Of a stretch of 64,000 nt of DNA, positions 7,662-16,482 are shown one piece after another. The notes beneath the pieces were generated by a model. The model worked only from the letters and a program-made list of their open reading frames with translations. It did not search any database and was not told the origin of the DNA. The position numbers and the translations under genes are program-made. The stretch's first letter is position 1. Each line of letters begins with the position of its first letter. The DNA comes from CAYSQW01 sp964433135 (GTDB lineage Bacteria > Acidobacteriota > Aminicenantia > Aminicenantales > Aminicenantaceae): contig CAYSQW010000002.1 in the NCBI GenBank assembly GCA_964433135.1, forward strand, positions 1-64,000. Direction: 5' to 3'.

Positions 7662-9116
7662 TTATCCCAGAATCAGATCCTTCAAACGGGGGTAAATTTT
7701 GAACTCCTCGTATTTTGGCTGATGCCGTACGGCATTTCCAAAGCGGTTGATCATGGTGTAATCCCACTCCGAGCCGTATTTGGAGTGCAGATCTTCCAGG
7801 GAAGAGTCGCGGTATAGAACACGCAGGATGTCCAGCGAAAAGAGGATGCTGTCCAGCATTTTCCAGATCGCCAATTCTTTGGAACGCTGGTGGGAATGAG
7901 GAAGACCGATCAGATTGATGACATGACGGTTATCGAAAACCTTGTCTCTTACCGCCTGCATCAGCATGCTGATCTCCAAGGCATATCCTCCGAAAGGCGA
8001 ATATTCTCGCCAAGCGTCCATGGGAGCTCCCTGATCTCCATGCAGCAGAAAGGTGAACTGGCGAAGCCATCTGTAATGAAAATGGTGGCTGAGATAACGA
8101 AAGATTCCTTCCAGGCGCTGCGTGACGCGTCCGCCGCGATAAATGTATTCCCGCCATATTCTTTCCAAATTATCGATCATTTCTTTCGAGAGAAACTGTT
8201 CCCGGTTTTTCGGAGTCAAAATCTGGTGATTTCGTTTGAGCTTGCTCAAGGTTGTGATGAGATGTTCGATTTTATTTTTTTCTCCCGTCAGCTCGAGGCG
8301 ATGATGAACCATTGCCATTTCGATGATCGCAATCGTCACGTCCAGATAGTCCATCGGTTTGATCCGGCCGTCCACGATCATCTCCTGAATTTCGTAAGGA
8401 AGTATGATCCGGGGGCTGCCGCTCTTTATATAGCTGATGCGGCCTAATTTCTTTATCTGATCGTCGATCTCGGGGTCTCCGATTTCCCCCCTGAAGGAAA
8501 GGACCCAGGGAGTGAACAGGAGAAAATAGTTCATCCAATGATATTGGGTGTAGTCGTCATCGACGAAAAGCAGAAGGGTTTTTTCCGGAGCATGCCCGGT
8601 TTTTCGGCCGAGGGATTCGATCCACTTGACCGCTTTCATGACGTTTTCAGCCTTTCCCAGGGCTTTCTTTGCGATGACCGTACGTCCATCCTGTTTGGAA
8701 TAAAGACGATTGCGGTCGGCATAAAACACGGGAATCCGATTTTGATCGCAGAAACGGCAGAGAGAGGAGGGACCGGCTTCACCTTCTTGATAACTGAGAA
8801 ATACTTCGCAGAATCCCTTGTCCTGCAGCTTTTTCAAGCAGCTTAATAGTTCTCCCCCAGTCCAGCGGGCTTGATCACCGCGTCCCCACCAGCTTACCAT
8901 GACGAAATAGATTTTGAGGTCTTGCTCACGAATGGTTTCCCGAATGATCGGAAATAAATCGCGTTTGAGAATTTGTGATTCATCCAGAAAACCGGGATAG
9001 CCGATTGTGATCACGGGGTTCTCTTGAGAAGTGCGGGGGAAGAAGCGTTCCCGCTGCATGGAATTGAGTTCATCGAGTGAAAGGAAGTCGATCATTTCAC
9101 GTTTCTTTTCACTCAA
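7662..9116 (-). CDS. Uncharacterised protein with faint GpgS-like glycosyltransferase features
   Basis: A 484-aa soluble protein that I do not recognise with certainty. A possible DxD metal/nucleotide-sugar motif occurs in LLFVDDDYTQ (about residue 200). The C-terminal third carries a segment (FGGYALEISML, then GLPHSHQRS) that resembles the GYGVEIGLL...HRHQ region of glucosyl-3-phosphoglycerate synthases; this is a weak visual resemblance only. No membrane segment or signal peptide is present. The frame begins with TTG preceded by AGGGGA at good spacing; a later in-frame ATG (codon 8) has a poorer site. It has a perfect consensus promoter and is divergent from the STAS-glycosyltransferase-glycerate kinase genes, which makes a shared glycosylglycerate role conceivable but unproven. 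Confidence 0.5.
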   Translation of the reverse strand: MSEKKREMIDFLSLDELNSMQRERFFPRTSQENPVITIGYPGFLDESQILKRDLFPIIRETIREQDLKIYFVMVSWWGRGDQARWTGGELLSCLKKLQDKGFCEVFLSYQEGEAGPSSLCRFCDQNRIPVFYADRNRLYSKQDGRTVIAKKALGKAENVMKAVKWIESLGRKTGHAPEKTLLLFVDDDYTQYHWMNYFLLFTPWVLSFRGEIGDPEIDDQIKKLGRISYIKSGSPRIILPYEIQEMIVDGRIKPMDYLDVTIAIIEMAMVHHRLELTGEKNKIEHLITTLSKLKRNHQILTPKNREQFLSKEMIDNLERIWREYIYRGGRVTQRLEGIFRYLSHHFHYRWLRQFTFLLHGDQGAPMDAWREYSPFGGYALEISMLMQAVRDKVFDNRHVINLIGLPHSHQRSKELAIWKMLDSILFSLDILRVLYRDSSLEDLHSKYGSEWDYTMINRFGNAVRHQPKYEEFKIYPRLKDLILG

Positions 9117-9211
9117 TGGACCATTCCCCTGAAAAGCGAATCAGATGCCGGTTGTAAATACACTCATAGAAATCCGGCTTGAAGCGGTTGTTGTCTTTCC
9201 CCTTAAACTTT

Positions 9212-9240
9212 ATTATAGGGTTCCTGTTTTATGTTGTCAA
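9212..9240 (-). promoter_or_regulatory. Consensus promoter of the 484-aa protein gene
   Basis: TTGACA (9240-9235), 17-nt spacer, TATAAT (9217-9212): a perfect match at both hexamers and spacing, the strongest promoter seen in the window. The leader to the TTG start is about 89 nt. Confidence 0.75.
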
Positions 9241-9552
9241 CCGATGTCCGGGGGGGGATGAGACTCATGCCGTGATGAGAGCGCCGCTCTGAATCTTCAG
9301 CCTGAAACAGGCGGGAAAACACGGTACGGCGACCTTGTTCTTGACAAGGAAAAACAAACTATGCTTAAGTAAGAAGGCAACGTGGATACCGGCTCGAAGG
9401 GATTTTCGAATTATCCGACTACGGAAGGGGATTTCAACGTTCTTGCATGAATGGTTGGCGTTTTCGCTCCCGAGGATAATTCTATTCATAGGAGCCGGAA
9501 TGGTCATCGGTTGGGGATTTTGGTTTGAGATCGACCATCATGGAGAAGAAGA
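9241..9552. other. Intergenic stretch before the STAS gene
   Basis: Together with 9117-9240 this is 436 nt without a convincing gene. A TTGACA at 9341-9346 could serve the STAS gene, but the -10 at matching spacing is poor (TTAAGT). Short frames here lack ribosome sites and family motifs. Confidence 0.4.
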
Positions 9553-9885
9553 ATGGATATTGATACTGAAGAAAAAAACGGCATACTCATCGTCCGTCCT
9601 TTGGAAATGAGGATCGATGCCAGTAATGCCCTTGAGTTTAAAGCGACGATGATGGAGATCGTAGGCAACGGTTATATGAATATCATTGTCAATTTATCCG
9701 CACTGAAATTCATCGACAGCTCCGGTTTGGGGGTGCTGGTCGCGATTCTTAAAACGATCGGCAGTCGGGGTGAGATCAAGCTATGTGAGGTGGAAGGGGA
9801 TGTCGCGTCCATCTTTGAGTTGACGCGCCTGGATGAAATATTCAGCTTCTACCATTCTGAATCCGAGGCGTTCAACAGCTTCTGA
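9553..9885 (+). CDS. STAS-domain anti-sigma factor antagonist-like protein
   Basis: A 110-aa single STAS domain of the SpoIIAA/RsbV type. The phosphorylatable serine region is intact (FIDSSGLGVLV, Ser56-Ser57). The family acts by binding an anti-sigma kinase in its dephosphorylated form, switching partners through phosphorylation of this serine; no kinase or sigma gene is nearby. GGAGAAGA precedes the ATG at good spacing. The glycosyltransferase gene starts 30 nt downstream, suggesting co-transcription and a stress-linked output. Confidence 0.88.
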   Translation: MDIDTEEKNGILIVRPLEMRIDASNALEFKATMMEIVGNGYMNIIVNLSALKFIDSSGLGVLVAILKTIGSRGEIKLCEVEGDVASIFELTRLDEIFSFYHSESEAFNSF

Positions 9886-9915
9886 AGGAAATCCGGTTGT
9901 TATGGGAGGTGAAGC

Positions 9916-11178
9916 GTGAATCGAGTATTTGACAATCCCGATCGCATTCGGAAGGCAGAAATCGTCGTTGGAATCCCTTCGTATAACGAAGCGGATTCCA
10001 TCGGCTCTGTGGTAAAATGCGTCGACAAGGGACTGGCTCGATATTTCGAGCGAAAAGATGCCGTGATCATCAATGTCGACAACCATTCTCCGGATGATAC
10101 CCGGAGTGCTTTTTTGAATATCGAAACCCGCACCCCGAAGATGTATATTTCCACTCCGCCCGGGATCAAGGGCAAGGGCAGAAATGTACGCAACCTGTTT
10201 GAGGCCGGAGTCGAATTAGGCGCCAGAACGATCATGATGGTGGATGCTGACCTCAAGAGCATCACTCCCCAATGGATACAATATTTTGCCGAACCCGTGG
10301 CCATGGGAAACGACTATGTGATTCCGATCTATGTGAGACACAAATATGATGGGACCATTACCAATAATATTACGTATCCGTTAACGCGCATCCTTTACGG
10401 TCTGCGTCTTCGGCAGCCGATCGCCGGAGATTTTGCGTTTTCCGGGCGGTTAGCGCGGGCCTACCTGACCGAAAAGACATGGAACGAGAACATCGCCGAA
10501 TTCGGTATCGATATCTGGATGACGACGATTGCGATTTCAAGGGGCTTTAAGGTATGTCAGACGTTTCTGGGCGCTCCGAAATCTCATAGAGCCAAGGATC
10601 CGGGATCGGACCTGGGCCCGATGTTCCATCAGGTCGTGGGAACTGTCTTCCTGCTTACGTCGGAGTTTGAGTACCTGTGGAAGGATGCGGCGATAAGCCG
10701 GCCCACCAACATTTTTGGATTCGGTTTGGGCGTAAAGGAAGATCCTCCTGTGATTTCCGTGAATAAGAAAGCGTTGTTTCAAAAATTCCTTTCCGGGTCC
10801 GGCGATTTTCAGGCGATGTGGAAAAAAGTGATCGCCCCCATCAATCTGGAAGATCTTCTCCAAATGCGCGGTCAATCTCTGGAAAAAATAATTTTCCCCT
10901 CGGATTTGTGGGCGCGCATCCTCTTCGATTATATCGTTGCCTTTCGGGATGAATCCGATGACCGAGCGCATCTATTGAAATCATTGATCCCGATTTATTA
11001 TTTGAGGACTTTGGGTTACATCAATGCAACGAAAGAACTCGATACCAAAGAAGCCGAGGAATTCCTTGAAAATGAATGCCTGCTCATGGAATCGGAGAAA
11101 TATTATCTGATAGCCAAATGGAATCAAACGCCGCGCAAAGACGGAATCCCTTCCATCGCCCAATATCTCAGCAAATAA
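9916..11178 (+). CDS. GT-A glycosyltransferase, glucosyl(-3-phospho)glycerate synthase-like
   Basis: A 420-aa cytoplasmic GT-A-fold transferase. The N-terminal strand-loop VVGIPSYNEADSIGSVV and the DxD motif in MMVDADL (D110, D112) bind the nucleotide sugar and metal. GKGRNVRNLFEAG and QPIAGDFAFSG correspond to the acceptor-side signatures of the GpgS/GGS/MGS group, which transfers glucose or mannose to 3-phosphoglycerate or glycerate to make the compatible solutes glucosylglycerate or mannosylglycerate. Assignment to that group is by motif resemblance plus the adjacent glycerate kinase; the exact donor and acceptor cannot be read. About 150 C-terminal residues are helical and less conserved in my memory of the family. 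It lies between the STAS and kinase genes. Confidence 0.7.
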   Translation: MNRVFDNPDRIRKAEIVVGIPSYNEADSIGSVVKCVDKGLARYFERKDAVIINVDNHSPDDTRSAFLNIETRTPKMYISTPPGIKGKGRNVRNLFEAGVELGARTIMMVDADLKSITPQWIQYFAEPVAMGNDYVIPIYVRHKYDGTITNNITYPLTRILYGLRLRQPIAGDFAFSGRLARAYLTEKTWNENIAEFGIDIWMTTIAISRGFKVCQTFLGAPKSHRAKDPGSDLGPMFHQVVGTVFLLTSEFEYLWKDAAISRPTNIFGFGLGVKEDPPVISVNKKALFQKFLSGSGDFQAMWKKVIAPINLEDLLQMRGQSLEKIIFPSDLWARILFDYIVAFRDESDDRAHLLKSLIPIYYLRTLGYINATKELDTKEAEEFLENECLLMESEKYYLIAKWNQTPRKDGIPSIAQYLSK

Positions 11179-11246
11179 CGGGTGCAGAGAAGATGTTCCG
11201 CAAAATATGATCCTGCGCGGTCCCGGATTTGAAAGCGAGGGACTCG

Positions 11247-12596
11247 ATGCTGGCTGAAAATATTATCGGTATGCGCCGGCAAGCTGAAGATATATTCCGC
11301 GCCGGCCTGGACGCGGTAAAGCCCGGGAACGTCATCCGGCGGCACTGCCGACGGTCGGGCGCCACTTTTCATGTGCAGGATAAACGGTACGATCTTTCCC
11401 GGTTCCGACGTGTTATTGTGTTGGGCGCGGGCAAAGCGGGTGCGGAGATGGCGAAAGCTCTGGAAGAGATCCTGGGGGATTATCTGACCGGAGGATGGGT
11501 GAATGTCAAATACGGTCACCAGGCGGATCTCGAATGCGTGAGCGTCAATGAAGCCGGCCATCCGTTTCCCGACGCCTCCGGAATGCGCGGGGCGGAGCGG
11601 ATTATGCGGATGGCACGGGAGGCGCATGAAGAAGATCTCGTTATCTGTGTGATTTCGGGGGGTGGCTCCGCTTTGATGCCGCTTCCCGTGGATGGGATTA
11701 CTCTGGAAGAGAAACAGGAGACCACGAGGATACTTACGGAATGCGGGGCGGTTATCCATGAGCTGAACAGCGTGCGCAAGCACATCTCCCGTATCAAGGG
11801 AGGCCGTCTGGCTCAAGCCGTTTATCCGGCCGCCTTGATTTCCCTGGTTCTCTCGGATGTCGTGGGCGATGATTTGAACGTGATCGCTTCGGGCCCCACC
11901 GTGCCCGATACTTCGACGTTCCGGGAATGCATGCATATCCTTGAGCGGTATGACTGTCGAAGCGATATGCCTTCGGGAGTGATCCGTTACTTGGAATTGG
12001 GGGTGCTCGGAAAGGCCCCGGAAACAGCCCGAAGGGACGATCCTGCTTTTCGCCGCAGTCGAACCGTGATCGTGGGCAGCAATCAGCTTTGCCTGCGCAA
12101 GGCCGCCGAAGCCGCTGAAAACCTTGGCTATCGGACAATGATTCTATCTTCTCGGGTAGAAGGAGAAACCCGGGAGGTCGCGAAAGTGCATGCCGCCGTC
12201 GCCAAGGAAATTCAATGCACGGGGCTTCCTCTTGCGCCGCCGGCCTGTGTGCTTTCCGGCGGGGAAACGACCGTCACTCATTCCGGATCGGGGAAAGGGG
12301 GGCGCAACCAGGAATTCAGCCTCAGTCTGGCTGTGGAGCTTCAAGGTTGGAGCGGGATCGTCGGTTTAAGCGCCGGTACCGACGGTACGGACGGGCCCAC
12401 CGATGCAGCCGGAGCTTTCGCCGACGGATCCACGGTATCCCGGGCTCTTGCCGGCGGCCTGGATGCTCGATCCAGCTTGGAGCGGCATGATTCTTATCCT
12501 TTATTCAAATCCTTGGATGACCTGCTGATCACGGGGCCGACAAAAACCAATGTAATGGACCTGCGGTTGATGCTGATTGAAGAGGGAAAAAGATGA
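11247..12596 (+). CDS. Glycerate 2-kinase (MOFRL/DUF4147 family)
   Basis: A 449-aa kinase of the GckA/TtuD class, phosphorylating D-glycerate with ATP. The N-terminal DUF4147 region shows VLGAGKAGAEMAKALE and VISGGGSALMPLP, then ELNSVRKHISRIKGGRLA and SDVVGDDLNVIASGPTVPD. The C-terminal MOFRL domain shows LSGGETTVT, GKGGRNQEFSL and SAGTDGTDGPTDAAGA. Length is typical. The ATG at 11247 with a GCGAGGGA site is preferred over an upstream TTG. It sits 68 nt after the glycosyltransferase, so glycerate supply or recycling for glycosylglycerate metabolism is the natural inference; the enzyme also serves serine and sugar-acid pathways in other organisms. Confidence 0.9.
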   Translation: MLAENIIGMRRQAEDIFRAGLDAVKPGNVIRRHCRRSGATFHVQDKRYDLSRFRRVIVLGAGKAGAEMAKALEEILGDYLTGGWVNVKYGHQADLECVSVNEAGHPFPDASGMRGAERIMRMAREAHEEDLVICVISGGGSALMPLPVDGITLEEKQETTRILTECGAVIHELNSVRKHISRIKGGRLAQAVYPAALISLVLSDVVGDDLNVIASGPTVPDTSTFRECMHILERYDCRSDMPSGVIRYLELGVLGKAPETARRDDPAFRRSRTVIVGSNQLCLRKAAEAAENLGYRTMILSSRVEGETREVAKVHAAVAKEIQCTGLPLAPPACVLSGGETTVTHSGSGKGGRNQEFSLSLAVELQGWSGIVGLSAGTDGTDGPTDAAGAFADGSTVSRALAGGLDARSSLERHDSYPLFKSLDDLLITGPTKTNVMDLRLMLIEEGKR

Positions 12597-12620
12597 AGAC
12601 CTGTGGGAAAAGCAAGCGAT

Positions 12621-14885
12621 TTAGAGCCAGCGTTTAATCCAGGACCGGATGCCGCCCGACGCTTTCGCGATGATCAGGGAGGTTTGACATCGCTGTGCGA
12701 TGGCGTGCGATACGGAATCGCGCGTAACTTGTCTGAGCAGCGGATCGTGCGTGCCTCCCAACACCACCAAATCATAATCCCTCGATTCTTCGAGGATCGT
12801 TTCCACGACGTTGGTGGAAGCGACCTGTTTTATGGTCATGCGGCCGTTCTCGAGAGATTTAAGAGCTTTTAAAAATTCAGGTGCGGCTTCCCCGCGGGTT
12901 TTTGACTTGGAATCCCTGACTGAAAACAGCACGATTTCGCTTCCATCCTTTTCAGCCAGAATCTTTGCGACGTGGAGAGCGAACACGGTATTGGGCCCTC
13001 CCGCCACCGGGACGAGGATGCGGCGGAAGCGCTTGTTGCCGCAGTCTTTGAGGATAACGACCTGGCAAGGAGCTCTTTCGATAATAACGTCGACCGTGCT
13101 TCCGAGCCTGAATCCGTGCCCATGAGGGCGGCCGTGCCATCCCATGATCAACATATCGATCCGCTTTTCCTTCAGGGCGCTGAGGATGCCGCGGGCGATA
13201 TTGCGGCAGTATCGAATGGTTGTGGTGAGCGGAAATTTTTGGATCAAATAGAGCATGGCCTCCATGATCCCTTCTTTCCCTTCCATCATGAATTGTTCGG
13301 CATCGGTCAATGGAACCTGATCCGGCACGGGAACCATATGGAGCAGCTGGATTTCGGCTTTTTCCGCTTCGCTGAGGAAATAGGTGGTACGGATCATGGA
13401 AAGCGCATTTTCGGGATTAGCGACGGCGACCATGATCCGGAACTTATCTCCGGCGTCGGATTGGTCCTCTTCTAAAATCTGGATCTCTTCGGCGGTCGTG
13501 ATCGCATGTGATTTGGAATATAAATGATAAATGAGGATTCCCGCGATGATCCACAGGGGGGCGACGATCCAGGCAATCAAACTCATGTTGATAAGCCAGA
13601 CGGCCAGGATTCCCTGGCAAAGAATGGCGATGAGCGGCAGCCAGGGGAAAAGCGGCATAATGAATCCGTATGTCAGTTCATCGCTCATATTCCAGCGGAT
13701 TTTGATAACGCTGATATTGACCAGGAAAAACAGGAAGAGAAACATGATGCTGGCGCTCGATGCGACATCCATAGTGGGAAGCAGGACGGCGACGCTTATA
13801 ACGATGATGCCGGTGAATAAGAGCGCAACCCAGGGAGTCTTTCGTTTGGATGAGATGAAGGAGAAAAATTTAGGCAGCATGCGGTCCCGCCCCAAGGCAT
13901 AAGAGGCACGGGTTGCTGAGTAGATCGTGGCATTAAGGGCGGACACCGAGGCGAAGATCACGGCCAGGGTCAGAAAAAAATTACCATAGGGCATCAATAG
14001 AGCGACGGCCTCGCCGAATCCCCGTTCGCGAAAGCTTCCGATCCATTCCCAAGGGGCACCTTCAATCCCGGGAGTGCCCGCTTTAACGGCGATAAGGGCG
14101 GCAAAAGCGACGGCAACGTAGGTAAACGTGGCTATGGATACCGAATAGATCATGGCCTTGGGAAGGTTGCGTTTGGGATCGATCGCTTCATCCCCGGCTT
14201 GGGCGATAACTTCGTAACCCTCAAAAGCCACGTATGTGAATCCCATGGTTATCAGCAGTTTGTTCCAACCGTAGGGAAGATAGGGTGATAAGTTTTGCAG
14301 TCTTGAGGGATCGATGACAGCCACGATGATCCCCATGATCCCGATGAAAACCAGAAACATGGTTTGTCCAAGCGTGAAGATGGCTCCTACTTTACCGGTC
14401 TCCGAAGCGCCGCGATAGTTGATGTAGAGAAAAAAGGCGGCAACCAGCAAGGCGACCGCTTTCTCAGTGAGGTACGTGGATACGGGAACCCAATCCAGCA
14501 AACCCAGTCCTTGAAAATAGCGGACGGCGTATATCGCAAAGGTTACGGCATAGAGGCTTCCCGCGACACTGGAAGCGAACCATTCCATCCATCCGGCCGT
14601 AAAACTTGTCCCGCGTCCGAATGCCAGACGCGCGAAATTGTAGGCGCCCCCGGCCCGCGGGATGGCGGAGCTCAGCTCGGCATAAGAGAGGGCGGTAAAA
14701 AGGGCGATCACTCCATTAAGGGAGAATGTCAGCAGAACCCCCCCCGGTCCCGCCACATATATCGCGTTTCCGATCCCCAGAAACACACCGGCGCCGATCA
14801 TCATTCCCAAACCCATCATAGTGATTTGGAATAGGGATAGTTCCCGAGACAACTCGGATGAAATGGAAGGCTTATCGCTTTTCAT
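12621..14885 (-). CDS. APC-superfamily amino acid permease with two UspA domains
   Basis: A 754-aa inner-membrane protein. Residues about 15-460 form 12-13 transmembrane helices of the APC fold (motif MGLGMMIGAGVFLGIG in helix 1, AFEGYEVIAQAGDE in helix 6). Two tandem universal-stress-protein domains (about 482-615 and 620-740) follow in the cytoplasm; the first ends with the ATP-loop-like GWHGRPHGHGFRLGSTVDVI, the second with LGGTHDPLL...RDSVSHAIAQ. APC-USP fusions are known in bacteria and archaea, and nucleotide-gated amino acid or cation/amino acid transport is inferred; the substrate is unknown. The start codon lies inside the end of a 53-codon membrane-peptide gene, indicating translational coupling. 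It converges with the glycerate kinase gene. Confidence 0.87.
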   Translation of the reverse strand: MKSDKPSISSELSRELSLFQITMMGLGMMIGAGVFLGIGNAIYVAGPGGVLLTFSLNGVIALFTALSYAELSSAIPRAGGAYNFARLAFGRGTSFTAGWMEWFASSVAGSLYAVTFAIYAVRYFQGLGLLDWVPVSTYLTEKAVALLVAAFFLYINYRGASETGKVGAIFTLGQTMFLVFIGIMGIIVAVIDPSRLQNLSPYLPYGWNKLLITMGFTYVAFEGYEVIAQAGDEAIDPKRNLPKAMIYSVSIATFTYVAVAFAALIAVKAGTPGIEGAPWEWIGSFRERGFGEAVALLMPYGNFFLTLAVIFASVSALNATIYSATRASYALGRDRMLPKFFSFISSKRKTPWVALLFTGIIVISVAVLLPTMDVASSASIMFLFLFFLVNISVIKIRWNMSDELTYGFIMPLFPWLPLIAILCQGILAVWLINMSLIAWIVAPLWIIAGILIYHLYSKSHAITTAEEIQILEEDQSDAGDKFRIMVAVANPENALSMIRTTYFLSEAEKAEIQLLHMVPVPDQVPLTDAEQFMMEGKEGIMEAMLYLIQKFPLTTTIRYCRNIARGILSALKEKRIDMLIMGWHGRPHGHGFRLGSTVDVIIERAPCQVVILKDCGNKRFRRILVPVAGGPNTVFALHVAKILAEKDGSEIVLFSVRDSKSKTRGEAAPEFLKALKSLENGRMTIKQVASTNVVETILEESRDYDLVVLGGTHDPLLRQVTRDSVSHAIAQRCQTSLIIAKASGGIRSWIKRWL

Positions 14886-15033
14886 TCAGTTCTTTAATGA
14901 TGCGGCGAGGCGTGCAGCACTTGTTTTTATGGATAAATTCGATCGTGTTACGGCTCCATTGGATGAGATAAATTATGAAACCCAAAGAAAGCGCAATGAG
15001 AATCGTGCCGAATATTAAATTTTTATCCATCAT
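14872..15033 (-). CDS. Small single-pass membrane protein (53 aa) overlapping the permease start
   Basis: A short frame read directly from the complement strand: it begins MMDKNLIFGTILIALSLGF, continues IIYLIQWSRN and ends ELNEKR. One 20-residue transmembrane helix is followed by a basic tail with a CC pair. The stop overlaps the permease ATG by 14 nt, a classical translational-coupling arrangement. A promoter (15071-15098) lies about 40 nt upstream; the ribosome site (GATGAGAC) is weak. It may be an accessory subunit or a leader peptide for the permease. No family is recognised; support is the hydrophobic profile, overlap and promoter. Confidence 0.55.
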   Translation of the reverse strand: MMDKNLIFGTILIALSLGFIIYLIQWSRNTIEFIHKNKCCTPRRIIKELNEKR

Positions 15034-15070
15034 GTCTCATCTGGATTGTTTTCTGTCATAAACCTTAATG

Positions 15071-15098
15071 ATTATACATACTCGAATCGATAAAACAA
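15071..15098 (-). promoter_or_regulatory. Promoter of the small membrane protein and APC permease genes
   Basis: TTGTTT (15098-15093), 16-nt spacer, TATAAT (15076-15071). The leader to the small gene is about 31 nt. Confidence 0.45.
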
Positions 15099-15286
15099 GA
15101 TGGTTAAGAAAATAATGTCACCGGTTTGAAACGGAATCGGGACGATAAGATATCAGCCGACGAGGGCCGGTGTTCCTTTCCCTAGGTATCCGTCAGCAGA
15201 GTGATTTCGGGGCAGGGTTCCAAAAACGATTTTCAGTGGAATAGAAGAAACGGAACCAGGCCGGAGATTTTTTTGCGGAAATGGAA

Positions 15287-15292
15287 TATAAT
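15287..15292 (+). promoter_or_regulatory. Leaderless -10 element of the DUF711 gene
   Basis: A perfect TATAAT ends 6 nt before the ATG at 15299, so the expected transcription start is the start codon itself. No clear -35 is present. The layout mirrors serS. Confidence 0.45.
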
Positions 15293-15298
15293 CGTGCC

Positions 15299-16435
15299 AT
15301 GAAGATCAGAACCATTACCGTCGGTTTTAATTTGAATCCTGAGACCATGGAAACACGGATCCCCAAGTTGGGAGATTTTCTCAAAAAAGCCCGCGGCGTT
15401 TTTGAAGAGATAGGATACTCTGTTCAAACCGTCCGGATCGCCACCCAACCATGGGGGAAATATTATGTTTCGGAAAGGCGGATGCTGGAGCTGGCCGGGA
15501 AGATGGACCGCTTAACGGAAGCCGTGGGTATCGATTATTTTAACCTCGGTACGACATTCAAGCCGGATCGGATCCCGCTGACTTACGATCTTATTCGGGA
15601 AACCTTCCGGGGTTTTTGTACCGCCACGATCTGTGATGGGGAGAAAATCAATCTGAAAGCGGCGGAGCAAACGGTGAAAGTCATTAAAAAATTATCCTGT
15701 GTCGATCCCGACGGCTTTGCCAATTTAAGATTCGCCGCCTTATTCAACACCGAACCGGGGAGTCCTTTTTATCCGGCCGCTTATCATCGAGGCCGGACTT
15801 CTTTCGCGATCGGCCTGGAGAACAGCGATCTGGTGGGAGATGCTTTTTCAGGCGTTCGCTCGCCCGATGAGGCCTCCCGTAAGCTGAAGCGTATAATGAC
15901 CCGGGCTTACCGAAAGATAGAGAAGATCGCTGAATCCGTCAGTCATGATAGCGGAATACAATATGACGGAATCGATGTATCCGTCGCCAGTTCAGTCAAT
16001 CCTCATGAGAGCATCGCAACCGGATTCGAAAACATGGGGCTTGGAATTTTCGGGGATCCAGGAACCCTGACCGCGGCCAAAGTGGTAACGGACACGCTGA
16101 GGCGAATTCCCGTCAAACGCTGCGGATATTCGGGATTGATGCTGCCGGTTTTGGAGGATGACGGCCTGGCGCGAAGGAATCGTGAAGGGCGTTTCGGAGT
16201 GACCGAACTCTTGCTGTATTCCGCTGTATGCGGAACGGGGCTGGATACCATACCGCTGCCGGGGGATGTTTCGGAAAAGAAGCTCTATGCGCTTCTCTTG
16301 GATATTGCTTCGCTGGCCGTCAAATTAAACAAGCCGCTTTCAGCCAGACTGATGCCGGTGCCGGGAAAAAAAGCCGGCCGGATGACCGCATTTGATTTCG
16401 ACTATTTCGTCAATACGCGCATCATGCGTCTATGA
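15299..16435 (+). CDS. DUF711 (UPF0210) family protein
   Basis: A 378-aa cytoplasmic protein matching the DUF711 family in its opening (MKIRTITVGF, then L-N-P...KLGDFLKKAR), its middle (LENSDLVGDAFSG, GIDVSVASSVNPHESIA) and its C-terminal region (KRCGYSGLMLPVLEDDGLA, PLPGDVSEKKLYALLLD). The family has a glycyl-radical-enzyme-like barrel in solved structures, but its function is unknown. Length is slightly shorter than the 400-450 aa common in other members. The start was moved six codons in from the longest frame because the conserved N-terminus begins there; the ATG has no ribosome site and a TATAAT lies 6 nt upstream, so translation is probably leaderless. It is monocistronic. Confidence 0.85.
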   Translation: MKIRTITVGFNLNPETMETRIPKLGDFLKKARGVFEEIGYSVQTVRIATQPWGKYYVSERRMLELAGKMDRLTEAVGIDYFNLGTTFKPDRIPLTYDLIRETFRGFCTATICDGEKINLKAAEQTVKVIKKLSCVDPDGFANLRFAALFNTEPGSPFYPAAYHRGRTSFAIGLENSDLVGDAFSGVRSPDEASRKLKRIMTRAYRKIEKIAESVSHDSGIQYDGIDVSVASSVNPHESIATGFENMGLGIFGDPGTLTAAKVVTDTLRRIPVKRCGYSGLMLPVLEDDGLARRNREGRFGVTELLLYSAVCGTGLDTIPLPGDVSEKKLYALLLDIASLAVKLNKPLSARLMPVPGKKAGRMTAFDFDYFVNTRIMRL

Positions 16436-16482
16436 AGGGATTGAAGACAACGATCGAAGCCTTGAAAGAAAGGGGGATGGAT

